Shown one piece after another: positions 47,464 to 56,090 of a stretch of 64,000 nt of DNA (positions are counted from its first letter, which is position 1; the number at the start of each line of letters is the position of its first letter). The DNA lies in NCBI RefSeq assembly GCF_000518605.1, contig NZ_JADX01000018.1, positions 117,768 to 181,767 of the forward strand, in the 5' to 3' direction. The DNA comes from Shewanella fidelis ATCC BAA-318. GTDB taxonomy: Bacteria > Pseudomonadota > Gammaproteobacteria > Enterobacterales > Shewanellaceae. Position numbers and translations under genes: made by a program. The notes beneath the pieces are model-generated. The model saw only the letters and a list, made by a program, of their open reading frames with translations. It was not told the DNA's origin and searched no databases.

Positions 47464-48108
47464 CTAGTCGGCAGCATACCCATTGGCAGGTAATACTTGA
47501 CCGTCTAATTGAGCTGCACCGCTGACCATGCTAAGGCGATTTTGGCTGAACCATTTAACCACTAATGGATAAATAGCGTGCTCTTGTTCATGTACTCGCT
47601 GCGCTAAAACTTCAGCTGTATCTTCTTCATAAACAGGCACTTTTGCTTGTAAAATCACAGGCCCAGCATCAAGCTCTGGCGTAACAAAATGTACGCTTGC
47701 ACCATGCTCTGTATCTTTTGCATCAATAGCACGTTGGTGAGTGTTTAACCCTGTATATTTAGGCAAGAGAGAAGGGTGGATGTTAACCATTTTCCCTTCA
47801 AAACGTTGAACAAACTCATCGCTTAGAATGCGCATAAAGCCTGCTAATACAACTAGATCAGGTTGATATTTTTCAATCGCACTTAATAGTCTGGCGTCAT
47901 ACTCTTGTCTTGTTTCGCCGGTATGAGCTATCACGCAGCTGGTATCAATCTCATTTTGGTGAGCACGGATCAATCCGTAGGCGTCAGGTTTATTACTTAT
48001 TACACCAACAACTTCGGCTTGAAGGTTATCATCGCAACCATCGATAATAGCTTGCAAATTACTGCCATTACCTGAAATTAATACTAAAACGCGACAACTC
48101 TGGGGCAT
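47464..48108 (-). CDS. purN: Phosphoribosylglycinamide formyltransferase
   Basis: PurN formylates glycinamide ribonucleotide with 10-formyl-THF in purine synthesis. The 214-residue protein has RVLVLISGNGSNLQAIID at the phosphate site, the catalytic triad region VNIHPSLLPKYTGLNTH with the HPSLLP signature, and the Asp in ELDAGPVILQ. Its ATG shares one base with the purM stop, so the two are coupled. Length is like the E. coli enzyme. A terminator follows. Confidence 0.97.
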   Translation of the reverse strand: MPQSCRVLVLISGNGSNLQAIIDGCDDNLQAEVVGVISNKPDAYGLIRAHQNEIDTSCVIAHTGETRQEYDARLLSAIEKYQPDLVVLAGFMRILSDEFVQRFEGKMVNIHPSLLPKYTGLNTHQRAIDAKDTEHGASVHFVTPELDAGPVILQAKVPVYEEDTAEVLAQRVHEQEHAIYPLVVKWFSQNRLSMVSGAAQLDGQVLPANGYAAD

Positions 48109-49148
48109 TACAGGATCTCCACTTGCTCTTCTTCGCCGTTACGCTTGGCAATGTTTCCGATTAACCATGCGTTTTCGCCTTCTGCATTTAGCAGTGTTAA
48201 GGCTGAATCGACTTTATCTGCTGGTAGGGCGACAACCATACCAACACCACAGTTGAAGGTACGATACATTTCAAATTCTGAAATATTACCGTTTTCCATC
48301 AACCAGTTAAATACGACTGGCCATTGCCATGTGTCGCTGTTTACCACTGCTTTGCAATCTTCAGGTAGTACGCGTGGGATATTTTCCCAGAAGCCACCAC
48401 CAGTAATATGTGACATTGCATGAACATCGTGCTCTTCAAGCAACTTAAGCAGTGATTTTACATAAATTTTTGTAGGTTCAAGTAAATGGTCGATCAGTGG
48501 CTTACCAGCAAGTTCTTGCTCAGGATCAGCCTTGCTCACTTCTAATACCTTACGGATAAGTGAGAAACCATTTGAATGAGGACCGCTTGAAGCTAATGCG
48601 ATAAGGGCATCACCGTCTTGCACCTTAGTGCCATCGATGATTTCTTCTTTCTCTACAACACCAACACAGAAACCTGCAAGGTCATAGTCTTCGCCTTCGT
48701 ACATGCCAGGCATTTCAGCGGTTTCACCGCCAATTAATGCGCAACCTGATTGTACACAGCCTTCTGCAATACCTTTAACTACTGCTGTGGCAACTTCAAC
48801 ATCAAGTTTGCCTGTTGCATAGTAGTCAAGGAAAAACAGTGGCTCTGCACCTGCAACGATTAAATCGTTTGAACACATTGCAACTAAATCAACACCAACG
48901 TTATCGTGCTTTTTGTAGTCGATAGCAAGGCGTAACTTGGTACCAACGCCATCAGTGCCTGAAACCAGTACTGGATGCTTATACTTAGTTGGTAGCTCAC
49001 AAAGTGCACCAAAACCACCTAAATTGCCCATAACTTCTGGACGGCGGGTACGTTTTACTGCTGACTTGATGTTGTTAACTAGTGCATTTCCGGCATCAAT
49101 ATCAACGCCTGCATCTTTATAGCTTAGTGGGGTAGTAGGAGTGCTCAC
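48108..49148 (-). CDS. purM: Phosphoribosylformylglycinamidine cyclo-ligase (AIR synthetase)
   Basis: PurM closes the imidazole ring to give aminoimidazole ribonucleotide using ATP. The 346-residue protein shows [53 protein letters not shown] and [16 protein letters not shown], all family signatures. Translation starts at GTG 49148 with GAGAGGA a few bases upstream. It heads the purMN pair; upp lies divergently 220 bases away. I see no clear PurR operator in the gap. Confidence 0.97.
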   Translation of the reverse strand: MSTPTTPLSYKDAGVDIDAGNALVNNIKSAVKRTRRPEVMGNLGGFGALCELPTKYKHPVLVSGTDGVGTKLRLAIDYKKHDNVGVDLVAMCSNDLIVAGAEPLFFLDYYATGKLDVEVATAVVKGIAEGCVQSGCALIGGETAEMPGMYEGEDYDLAGFCVGVVEKEEIIDGTKVQDGDALIALASSGPHSNGFSLIRKVLEVSKADPEQELAGKPLIDHLLEPTKIYVKSLLKLLEEHDVHAMSHITGGGFWENIPRVLPEDCKAVVNSDTWQWPVVFNWLMENGNISEFEMYRTFNCGVGMVVALPADKVDSALTLLNAEGENAWLIGNIAKRNGEEEQVEIL

Positions 49149-49368
49149 GGAGATCCTCTCGGGTACGGGTATAGATTATTATTGGATTTAACGCGGCGCT
49201 ATTCTATCAGCTTGTGAGTAGCGTCGAAAGCTAAGTTTTTCAATTAACTTAGCGACAGAGGTCACGATTTACCGCCTTTTTGAAACTTTAAGTTTTCCTA
49301 CATGAACAAATCTACTAGAATCGTTAAAATTTACCGTGAAAAATACGTTAGAAAATCAGGAGAACAAG

Positions 49369-49995
49369 ATGAAAGTCGTTGAAGTTAAGCACCCTTTAGT
49401 CCGTCATAAAATTGGATTAATGCGCGAAGGTGACATTAGCACGAAGCGTTTTCGCGAATTAGCGGCAGAAGTAGGCAGTCTACTAACATATGAAGCAACG
49501 GCTGATTTTGAAACTGAAAAAGTAACGATTGATGGTTGGAATGGCCCGGTTGAAATCGATCAGATCAAAGGTAAAAAGGTTACTGTAGTACCTATTCTAC
49601 GTGCAGGTCTTGGTATGATGGATGGCGTGCTTGAGCATGTACCAAGCGCACGTATCTCTGTTGTCGGTATTTATCGCGACGAAGAAACTCTTGAGCCAGT
49701 ACCTTATTTTGAAAAGCTTGCGAGCGATATGCCATCACGTATTGCACTTATTGTTGACCCAATGTTGGCTACTGGTGGCTCTATGATTGCTACTATTGAC
49801 CTACTAAAAGCACGCGGCTGTACAGCAATTAAAGCCTTGGTTCTTGTTGCCGCACCTGAAGGTATTGCTGCACTTGAAAAAGCGCATCCAGATATCGAGC
49901 TTTTCACAGCATCAATTGATGACTGCTTAAACGAGCAAGGTTACATTCTGCCTGGTCTTGGTGATGCTGGTGACAAAATTTTTGGTACTAAGTAA
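49369..49995 (+). CDS. upp: Uracil phosphoribosyltransferase
   Basis: Upp salvages uracil to UMP with PRPP. The 208-residue product starts [19 protein letters not shown]. It contains the PRPP site [18 protein letters not shown] and the C-terminal uracil loop [20 protein letters not shown] 49369 has AGGAG six bases upstream and gives exactly the normal family length; the in-frame GTG at 49336 would add an atypical 11-residue extension. It diverges from purMN, a common arrangement in gammaproteobacteria. No permease (uraA) follows. Confidence 0.97.
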   Translation: MKVVEVKHPLVRHKIGLMREGDISTKRFRELAAEVGSLLTYEATADFETEKVTIDGWNGPVEIDQIKGKKVTVVPILRAGLGMMDGVLEHVPSARISVVGIYRDEETLEPVPYFEKLASDMPSRIALIVDPMLATGGSMIATIDLLKARGCTAIKALVLVAAPEGIAALEKAHPDIELFTASIDDCLNEQGYILPGLGDAGDKIFGTK

Positions 49996-50054
49996 GTACT
50001 GATACTGTCAGGGTTTACAAGTTTTTATTTAAGCTTGCTTAATCATTTAACAGT

Positions 50055-50081
50055 AAAAAGGAGCCAAATGGCTCCTTTTTT
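50055..50081. terminator. Bidirectional intrinsic terminator
   Basis: AAAAAGGAGCC, loop AAAT, and GGCTCCTTTTTT lie between the convergent upp and antiporter genes. Confidence 0.87.
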
Positions 50082-50120
50082 ATTTGTGCTTTTTGTCTGG
50101 TTAACAAACCATTAGTTGCA

Positions 50121-51440
50121 CTAAAGCACCATGGCAGCAATCCAACCAAATACCAATAATGGAATGTTGTAGTGAATAAAGGTTGGAATAACGCTGTCTT
50201 TCATATGGTCATGTTGGCCGTCCGCATTTAGACCAGCGGTTGGGCCAAGTGTTGATTCAGAAGCAGGTGAGCCTGCATCTCCTAATGCCGCCGCTGTACC
50301 AACAAGAGCAATGGTTGCTTCAACAGAGAAACCAAAGCTGATGGCTAAAGGTACATAGATTGCCGCAATAATTGGAATTGTCGAGAATGACGAACCAATC
50401 CCCATAGTAATAAGTAGGCCAACTAATAACATCAAGAACGCAGCTAAGGCTTTGTTATCGCCAATGGCGGTGTTCATGATCTCGACTAAGCTTGCCACGT
50501 CACCTGTACCTTTAATCACTGCTGCAAAACCTGCGGCAGAGATCATAATAAAGCCTATGTTGGCCATCATGCGTACACCTTGGTTAAAGATGTCCTGATC
50601 TGCAACGTGTTTCAGTGCGCCAGAAAAGCTAAACACAATGAAGCCAATTAACGCACCGAATATCATTGAGCCTGTGTAGAGTTGAACTGCTAAAGTGGCG
50701 ACGACAGCAATTGCAGCAATCATAATATTGCGCTTGTTGATGCCTTCTTCTGGTTCGGCCGTTAAGATTTGTTCTTCTTGATATTCTCTTGGTTTGCGGT
50801 AGCTAATAAATATCGCCACTAGTAAGCCAAACACCATACCTAGCGCTGGAATGATCATCGCGGGTGCAACTTGAGATTTTAGTGCGTGTAGGTCATTACT
50901 ATTTAAGTTAGTGAGCAAAATATCATAAAGGAAGATGCCACCAAAGCCGACAGGTAACACCATATAAGTTGTTACTAAGCCAAAAGTCAGTACACAAGCG
51001 ACTAAACGGCGATCCATCTTTAATTTAGACATTACATGCAATAATGGCGGGATTAAAATTGGAATAAAGGCAATATGAATCGGTAAAATGTTTTGCGATG
51101 AAATAGCCATAGCCAGGATAGTTAACAATAACACCCAACGAACGCGGTTGTTATTAGTACTATTTTGTTCTTTACCCAATAGGCTAATCACTTTGTTTGA
51201 GATAACAGTCGTTAGCCCTGAATGCGATAAAGCAACGGCAAACGCGCCCAACAGGGCATAACTTAAGGCTATTTGTGCTCCTCCGCCTAGACCTGTGTTA
51301 AACGCTTCGACGGTTTGGTGGAGATCCATCCCTCCGACCAACCCTGCAACTAAGGCAGAGATAGTTAGCGCTATGACGATATTCACTCGAGCTAAGCTGA
51401 GGCCCAACATTAGGCAAACAGCGATGACAACTGCATTCAT
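50121..51440 (-). CDS. Na+/H+ antiporter family membrane transporter (NhaC/YuiF-like)
   Basis: The 439-residue protein has about eleven hydrophobic helices in two halves. It shows motifs of the ion transporter superfamily: [41 protein letters not shown], and the C-terminal [21 protein letters not shown]. Such proteins are annotated as Na+/H+ antiporters, and a Bacillus relative (YuiF) is a histidine permease, so substrate is uncertain. A charged cytoplasmic loop (KPREYQEEQ...GINKRN) separates the halves. It is transcribed alone, convergent with upp. Confidence 0.82.
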   Translation of the reverse strand: MNAVVIAVCLMLGLSLARVNIVIALTISALVAGLVGGMDLHQTVEAFNTGLGGGAQIALSYALLGAFAVALSHSGLTTVISNKVISLLGKEQNSTNNNRVRWVLLLTILAMAISSQNILPIHIAFIPILIPPLLHVMSKLKMDRRLVACVLTFGLVTTYMVLPVGFGGIFLYDILLTNLNSNDLHALKSQVAPAMIIPALGMVFGLLVAIFISYRKPREYQEEQILTAEPEEGINKRNIMIAAIAVVATLAVQLYTGSMIFGALIGFIVFSFSGALKHVADQDIFNQGVRMMANIGFIMISAAGFAAVIKGTGDVASLVEIMNTAIGDNKALAAFLMLLVGLLITMGIGSSFSTIPIIAAIYVPLAISFGFSVEATIALVGTAAALGDAGSPASESTLGPTAGLNADGQHDHMKDSVIPTFIHYNIPLLVFGWIAAMVL

Positions 51441-51502
51441 ATTATGGTTAATCTATTTCTTATATTTGAAGTTGCGTCCATTTTTGCCTGTTAATAGCTA
51501 GG

Positions 51503-51527
51503 ATGTCCAGCATCTATGCTGGATATC
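51503..51527. repeat. Near-perfect palindrome, possible operator
   Basis: ATGTCCAGCAT and ATGCTGGATAT flank a CT centre. The inner eight bases of each arm (TCCAGCAT/ATGCTGGA) are a perfect inverted repeat. It has no T run, so it is not a terminator. It lies between the divergent antiporter and peroxiredoxin genes. Confidence 0.5.
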
Positions 51528-51673
51528 TTGAATTCAAACAGAGTTGTGAATTAGCTGTAGCTTAATATGCAAACAAACTGTGAATATCAATAGCTAAAGT
51601 AAGGTTAAGCTGGCGGCTTAGTGGCCAGTTAACAGAATAATCATTTAAAAAAGTGATATTGCTCTCAAATAGC

Positions 51674-51701
51674 TTGTATAGAGTTTAACACTGCCTATAA
51701 T
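51674..51701 (+). promoter_or_regulatory. Candidate promoter of the peroxiredoxin gene
   Basis: TTGTAT, a 16-base spacer, and a perfect TATAAT lie about 57 bases before the ATG. The -35 matches TTGACA at four of six positions. Confidence 0.55.
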
Positions 51702-51757
51702 GCCTTTTAGATTTAAACGAAACAGCGTTTTTAGCAATCCATAGATGGAGAAATAAA

Positions 51758-52363
51758 ATGAGCGTATTAGTCGGCCGCCCGGCCCCTGATTTTACTGCTG
51801 CTGCAGTACTAGGTAATGGTGAAATTGTTGATACCTTTAACCTATCTGAAGCAATTAAAGGAAAGACTGCCGTAGTATTCTTCTACCCACTTGATTTCAC
51901 TTTTGTGTGCCCATCAGAGCTGATTGCTTTTGATCACCGCATGGACGAGTTCAAGAAGCGTGGCGTTGAAGTAATCGGTGTTTCAATCGATTCTCAGTTC
52001 ACTCATAACGCATGGCGTAACACTCCAGTAGACAAGGGTGGTATTGGCCAAGTTCAATACACGCTAGTTGCTGACGTTAAGCATGAGATCTGTAAAGCTT
52101 ACGATGTAGAGCATCCAGAAGCAGGTGTTGCTTTCCGTGGTTCGTTCCTAATTGACAAAGAAGGTCAAGTTCGTCACCAAGTCGTTAACGATTTACCTCT
52201 AGGTCGTAACGTTGATGAAATGATCCGTATGGTTGATGCGCTTCAATTCCATGAAGATCACGGTGACGTTTGCCCAGCAGGTTGGGAAAAGGGTGACAAA
52301 GGTATGGATGCTAGCCCAGAAGGCGTAGCTTCTTACCTAACTGATAATGCTGACTCGCTATAA
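51758..52363 (+). CDS. Typical 2-Cys peroxiredoxin (AhpC/Prx1 type)
   Basis: The 201-residue protein reduces peroxides in the cytoplasm. Peroxidatic Cys51 lies in YPLDFTFVCPSEL, with the Thr and Pro of the active site before it and the catalytic Arg in LPLGRNVDE. Resolving Cys172 lies in GDVCPAGWEKG near the C-terminus. VCPAGW is the eukaryote-like Prx1 form, distinct from E. coli AhpC, and no ahpF follows, so reduction is probably by thioredoxin. GGAG is seven bases before the ATG. It is highly codon-biased in look (many GGT, CGT, GAA), suggesting strong expression. Confidence 0.95.
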   Translation: MSVLVGRPAPDFTAAAVLGNGEIVDTFNLSEAIKGKTAVVFFYPLDFTFVCPSELIAFDHRMDEFKKRGVEVIGVSIDSQFTHNAWRNTPVDKGGIGQVQYTLVADVKHEICKAYDVEHPEAGVAFRGSFLIDKEGQVRHQVVNDLPLGRNVDEMIRMVDALQFHEDHGDVCPAGWEKGDKGMDASPEGVASYLTDNADSL

Positions 52364-52390
52364 TTATTAAGTTGTAGTTAGTATTAGCAT

Positions 52391-52419
52391 AAAAAAGCTG
52401 CGTTAATCGCAGCTTTTTT
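52391..52419. terminator. Intrinsic terminator of the peroxiredoxin gene
   Basis: AAAAAAGCTGCG, a five-base loop, and CGCAGCTTTTTT. Confidence 0.87.
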
Positions 52420-52501
52420 GTATGAAAATATAGCTTGTTATATGAAGTTAGCGTTAACTGCAGAACTGGATTTCTGCAGGATTATACATTAAGGATTTTG
52501 T

Positions 52502-53518
52502 ATGGACCCGAAGGCGTTAAATATTCCCGCCGAGGATAAACATTCGTTTGCCGAATATTTCCAACAGCACATAGCACCTAAATGGCAACGTTATGAAGCA
52601 AAGCGGATTCCTATTGCTGCTAAATACCAACAGAGAAGAAAAATTAGCCAGCCAGTTTCCTATATTGCGATGTTTACAGGTCTTATTGGTTTTGCGGGTA
52701 TTTTTTATGCCTTAGCCATTACAAATGGCGATGGCTTTATGCTTGTTGGTGGTTTGCTGTTGTTTGTAGTAGCAATGATTGTCGCTGCAGCAGTTAATTT
52801 TTGGGCTGGGAGTGAAGCTTTTAAGTTCCGAGACGGTGTAATTAAAGTCATTCATCCTCTTATACTGCGTTATTTTGGTGAGAGCTTTATGCTTAACCCG
52901 AAAAATCTACCAGAGCTTAAAAAATATGAGCAATATGGAGTTTTGCCTAAATACGATAGAGGTTATTTTCAAGATAGTGTTAAAGGTGAATATAAGGGTG
53001 TTGCTTTTCTTGTTCGTGAACTCAATTTATCTGTAGCTAATGGCACTGAAGATAATAAAACTAAATATAAAACAATTTTCGACGGTATTATTATTGAGTT
53101 CGATACCTTTAAAAAGTTTCAAGGCGAAACTCAAGTGAGGCTAGATAAGGGGACTTTAGGTAATAAATATCAAGCCTTTAAACATGACTTGTCTCAGGTG
53201 AAGCTTGAGGATGTGAACTTTGAACGTCAATTTGAAGTGTATAGTAGTGATCAAGTTGAAGCGCGTTATTTGTTAACGCCAGCAACTATGGCTCGGTTTC
53301 TGTCATTGTCTAGCTTCTATGGTTCGCAGTTAGAAGCTTGTTTTAAAGATGGCAAACTGTTTATGAAAATAGCGACGAAACATAATTATTTTAACTCTAA
53401 ATTAGATGTTCTCAAACCTTTGGATTTTAGCCATGATATTGAGCAACTTTTTAGAGAACTTTACCAGATCTTTGCTTTAATCGATGAGTTAAAACTTGAT
53501 GATAAGACTGGGCTGTAA
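52502..53518 (+). CDS. DUF3137 family membrane protein
   Basis: The 338-residue protein has a charged N-terminal segment (AEYFQQHIAPKWQRYEAKR). Two adjacent membrane helices follow (about residues 57-78 and 82-102), then a cytoplasmic C-terminal domain. That domain has YDRGYFQDSVKGEYKGVAF, IFDGIIIEFD, FKKFQGETQVRLDKG, VNFERQFEVYSSDQVEARYLLTP and FKDGKLFMKIA. This layout matches DUF3137 proteins, whose function is unknown. AAGGA lies before the ATG. The gene is transcribed alone between two strong terminators. Confidence 0.82.
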   Translation: MDPKALNIPAEDKHSFAEYFQQHIAPKWQRYEAKRIPIAAKYQQRRKISQPVSYIAMFTGLIGFAGIFYALAITNGDGFMLVGGLLLFVVAMIVAAAVNFWAGSEAFKFRDGVIKVIHPLILRYFGESFMLNPKNLPELKKYEQYGVLPKYDRGYFQDSVKGEYKGVAFLVRELNLSVANGTEDNKTKYKTIFDGIIIEFDTFKKFQGETQVRLDKGTLGNKYQAFKHDLSQVKLEDVNFERQFEVYSSDQVEARYLLTPATMARFLSLSSFYGSQLEACFKDGKLFMKIATKHNYFNSKLDVLKPLDFSHDIEQLFRELYQIFALIDELKLDDKTGL

Positions 53519-53570
53519 AGTGGTTAATCAAAGCTAGGAAATTCATGATTGGATACTAATTTAGCATTGC

Positions 53571-53611
53571 AAATAAAAAGACGAAGATAATCAATCTTCG
53601 TCTTTTTATTT
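53571..53611. terminator. Strong bidirectional terminator
   Basis: An 18-base inverted repeat, AAATAAAAAGACGAAGAT and its complement, flanks a five-base loop. It lies between the convergent DUF3137 and rnt genes. Confidence 0.9.
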
Positions 53612-53660
53612 GCTACAGCGATATTTTTAATAGCTAGTTTTGATTTGACTGATACTAAAA

Positions 53661-54374
53661 TTAGCTCAAATCATCAGGGGTTGATGTTACTTCAGAAGGA
53701 GTACTATCGACATCGTTGCAAAGTTTTTCATTGGTTGTATCTGCAATAAAAGGCCAGCCTCCAAGCGCTTTCCAGCGGTTTACGATTAAGCAAAATAGCT
53801 CTGCAGTGCGCTCAGTATCGTAAAGGGCAGAATGGGCTTCTCGATTATCAAATGCAATACCTGCCATAGTGCAGGCTTTGGCTAGTACTGTTTGACCAAT
53901 GGCTAAACCTGCAAGCGCTGCAGTGTCGAATGTTGCAAAAGGGTGAAATGGCGTGCGCTTCAGATTATTACGCTCAATTGCTTGGGTAACAAAGCCGTGA
54001 TCAAAAGCCGCATTATGGGCAACAATAATACTTCGGTGGCAACCAGCCGCTTTTTGTGCCTTTTTTACTTCCTTAAAGATCTCTAAGAATGCCTCTTTTT
54101 CACTTACCGCACCACGTAGAGGGTTGCTAGGATCAATACCTGTAAAAGCTAAGGCTTCAGGTTCTAGGTTTGCACCTTCAAAAGGCTCAATATGAAAATG
54201 CAATGTTTTATCTAAGCTAAGTTCGCCTTGTTCATCCATTTTTAGCATAGTGACGGCAATTTCTAACAGCGCGTCAGTTTTAGCGTTAAAACCAGCGGTT
54301 TCAACATCAATGACCACTGGGAAATACCCTCTGAAGCGGTTTTTCATTAAGTTAGGGTCGAAAGTGTCAGTCAT
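53661..54374 (-). CDS. rnt: Ribonuclease T
   Basis: RNase T trims the 3' ends of tRNA, 5S and 23S rRNA and turns over tRNA CCA ends. The 237-residue DEDDh exonuclease has motif [12 protein letters not shown], motif [15 protein letters not shown], and motif [18 protein letters not shown] with the catalytic His. It begins [20 protein letters not shown]; the nucleic-acid-binding basic segments are conserved. The C-terminal tail (rich in Asp, Ser and Thr) is slightly longer than in E. coli. The rnt-motY divergent pair is conserved in Na+-motor gammaproteobacteria such as Vibrio. Confidence 0.97.
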   Translation of the reverse strand: MTDTFDPNLMKNRFRGYFPVVIDVETAGFNAKTDALLEIAVTMLKMDEQGELSLDKTLHFHIEPFEGANLEPEALAFTGIDPSNPLRGAVSEKEAFLEIFKEVKKAQKAAGCHRSIIVAHNAAFDHGFVTQAIERNNLKRTPFHPFATFDTAALAGLAIGQTVLAKACTMAGIAFDNREAHSALYDTERTAELFCLIVNRWKALGGWPFIADTTNEKLCNDVDSTPSEVTSTPDDLS

Positions 54375-54514
54375 TAAAATTTCCTAAAAATGTGCAGATG
54401 ACTATTATGCGGCAACTGATGATCTGTGTCATGTTCGTTTGCTTGATTAATGAGCTAAAGGAAAAGAATTCTTTGCCGATAAACAAGAGTGATATGAATT
54501 TAGAGAGTTAATTT

Positions 54515-55384
54515 ATGCGGCTTTGGGTAATTTTAGCATCATTTTTGATCCTCCCTTTCTCTGCCAATGCAGACTTAAGGCAATATGTGGCTTCTTTAGA
54601 AGAGTCACAATGGCGTTTGAGTGGCAATAACCCTGTGATGTGCCGCTTAGAGCATGATATTCCATCATACGGTAAAGCGGTCTTTACCAGCCGTGCGGGT
54701 AAAGACCATAACCTTAACTTTACCTTAGATATGTGGGTAAAGCCTGACCAAGTCACTCAAGCTAAATTAGTAAGCATGGCGCCTGCATGGCGTCCAGGTG
54801 TGCTATCTAAAGATATTACCGAGCTAACTTACCAAAAGTATTTTAGCGGAGAAGTGCCACGTAACGCAGCTTGGTCTATGCTCGCTGAGCTTGAAAGCGG
54901 TATGCAGCCGACCTTTTATTATGCTGATTGGTACAACGAATCAAATAAAGTGGCAGTCGGGTTGTCAGCGGTAAACTTTAAACGCCAATACTCAGAGTTC
55001 AAAGCCTGTTTATCCTCGTTATTACCATACTCTTTTGAAGATATTGCCTTCACCGTTCTTACTTATGAGTCTGGTGGTACAGAGTTAACACGTTATTCAA
55101 AGTCTCAAATTGCTCGAGTACAGGAATACCTAGCGTATGACAAGAACGTTGATTTGGTATTGATTGATGCTTATACCGATAGTTATGGTGGTAGAAGTGC
55201 CAACATGCGAGTGTCGGAGCAACGTGCAGACTCAGTGAAAGAGCTTTTCGTTGCAAGTGGTATTGGTCAAAATCGAATTCATACAATGGGTCACGGTGAG
55301 AAGCGACATGTTGCATCAAATCAAACGATAGAAGAACGCTCAAGAAACCGCAGGGTTGTCATTAGGATTAGTAAGCCTTTATAG
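54515..55384 (+). CDS. motY: Sodium-driven flagellar motor T-ring protein MotY
   Basis: MotY forms the T ring around the basal body and helps fix the PomA/B stators of Na+-driven polar flagella. The 289-residue protein has a signal peptide (RLWVILASFLILPFSANA). A MotY-specific N-terminal domain follows, with two Cys (VMCRLEHD and FKACLSSL) that form the known disulfide. The C-terminal OmpA-like peptidoglycan-binding domain has DAYTDSYGGRSANMRVSEQRADSVKELF and RSRNRRVVI. It is divergent from rnt, its usual neighbour. No other motor genes are in this window. Confidence 0.95.
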   Translation: MRLWVILASFLILPFSANADLRQYVASLEESQWRLSGNNPVMCRLEHDIPSYGKAVFTSRAGKDHNLNFTLDMWVKPDQVTQAKLVSMAPAWRPGVLSKDITELTYQKYFSGEVPRNAAWSMLAELESGMQPTFYYADWYNESNKVAVGLSAVNFKRQYSEFKACLSSLLPYSFEDIAFTVLTYESGGTELTRYSKSQIARVQEYLAYDKNVDLVLIDAYTDSYGGRSANMRVSEQRADSVKELFVASGIGQNRIHTMGHGEKRHVASNQTIEERSRNRRVVIRISKPL

Positions 55385-55403
55385 CATATCTCATTGGTAA
55401 AAT

Positions 55404-55430
55404 AGCCTAGCATTACAGCTGGGCTTTTTT
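55404..55430 (+). terminator. Probable terminator of motY
   Basis: AGCCTAGC, loop ATTACA, and GCTGGGCT (with a G-T pair) are followed by a T run. Confidence 0.7.
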
Positions 55431-55530
55431 ATGAGTTTAGCCATATGTTCAATGAATTTATATGCAGTGATTTACCAGTAAACTTGAATATTATTTCTGG
55501 TTTTTGTGTATTAATATTGCTTGAATAGGC

Positions 55531-55561
55531 AAAAAAAAGCCCGCTTACATGGTAAGCGGGC
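55531..55561 (-). terminator. Strong intrinsic terminator of the candidate small RNA
   Basis: On the minus strand GCCCGCTTAC, a three-base loop, and GTAAGCGGGC form a perfect ten-base-pair stem followed by eight T. No minus-strand protein gene precedes it; only the candidate RNA does. Confidence 0.85.
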
Positions 55562-55702
55562 CGCAAAAATAAATCATTGCAATCAACAAATTGAAGGAAG
55601 GAAGTCAAGCATAAGAACCAGGGATATAACTTCCGTGGAAAACCACCAAAGTTTTAAAAGTTCTTGTTTCCATATCTGCTAAGCAGACACTTCCTGAAAA
55701 CG
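55531..55702 (-). ncRNA. Candidate trans-acting small RNA, about 172 nt, unrecognised family
   Basis: A consensus promoter at 55709-55737 and a strong terminator at 55531-55561 bound a transcript without a reading frame. The RNA can fold into nested helices: GGAAGT at 55694-55689 with ACTTCC at 55605-55600; AAGAAC (55665-55660) with GTTCTT (55618-55613); and an inner hairpin 55652-55629 with GTGG, a UUUU loop and CCAC. A small TCTG/CAGA hairpin lies at 55687-55675. An unpaired AU-rich stretch precedes the terminator, as in Hfq-binding RNAs. It does not resemble Spot 42, RyhB, GcvB, CsrB or 6S as I recall them. Both flanking genes are on the plus strand, so it is a stand-alone gene. Confidence 0.72.
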
Positions 55703-55708
55703 AGACGA

Positions 55709-55737
55709 ATTATAGAGTTGAGCGACGGGGCTGACAA
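55709..55737 (-). promoter_or_regulatory. Near-perfect sigma-70 promoter of the candidate small RNA
   Basis: On the minus strand TTGTCA (55737-55732), a 17-base spacer, and a perfect TATAAT (55714-55709) predict a start near 55702. No protein gene lies downstream on this strand before the terminator. Confidence 0.8.
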
Positions 55738-56090
55738 ACTAGAATTATTAGACTTAATCATTAGTTTTTTTAATGCTTGAGTTGAGGCGTGTTGCTGGTA
55801 AAAACAGCGTAAACCTAGGTTATTGTGGTATTTGTCACATTTAGTTGGGTAAATCGCATGATATTTTATTTATCTATGTTACTAATTTATTAACAGTTAC
55901 TTATCGTCATCTCTAAAAACAAAGCTCAAACAAACTTTGCGATGAGATTTTTTAATTTGTATAGTGCGTTTGCAATCAAACGCTAAGCAATTAAATAGAT
56001 GACGGTAACAGACCGAGACCGAGTAAAGCTAGGCTTAGCGATAACAACAGAACTCTTATGTTAAAAGAGTCATTTAATCAGGGATAAGTT
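55738..56090. other. Divergent upstream region of the small RNA and the oligopeptidase gene
   Basis: About 350 AT-rich bases with no gene. Regulatory sites for the small RNA and the peptidase should be here, but none was recognised. Confidence 0.45.

Larger units (their letters stand above)
51441..51757. other. Divergent intergenic region of the antiporter and peroxiredoxin genes
   Basis: About 317 bases with no gene. It holds the palindrome at 51503-51527 and the promoter at 51674-51701. Confidence 0.5.

Noticed and set aside
47211..47483. 90-codon minus-strand frame running into purN
   Set aside because: It overlaps the purN 3' end and includes the purMN terminator hairpin, so it cannot be a normal gene. 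Only its downstream part is kept as a possible relic.
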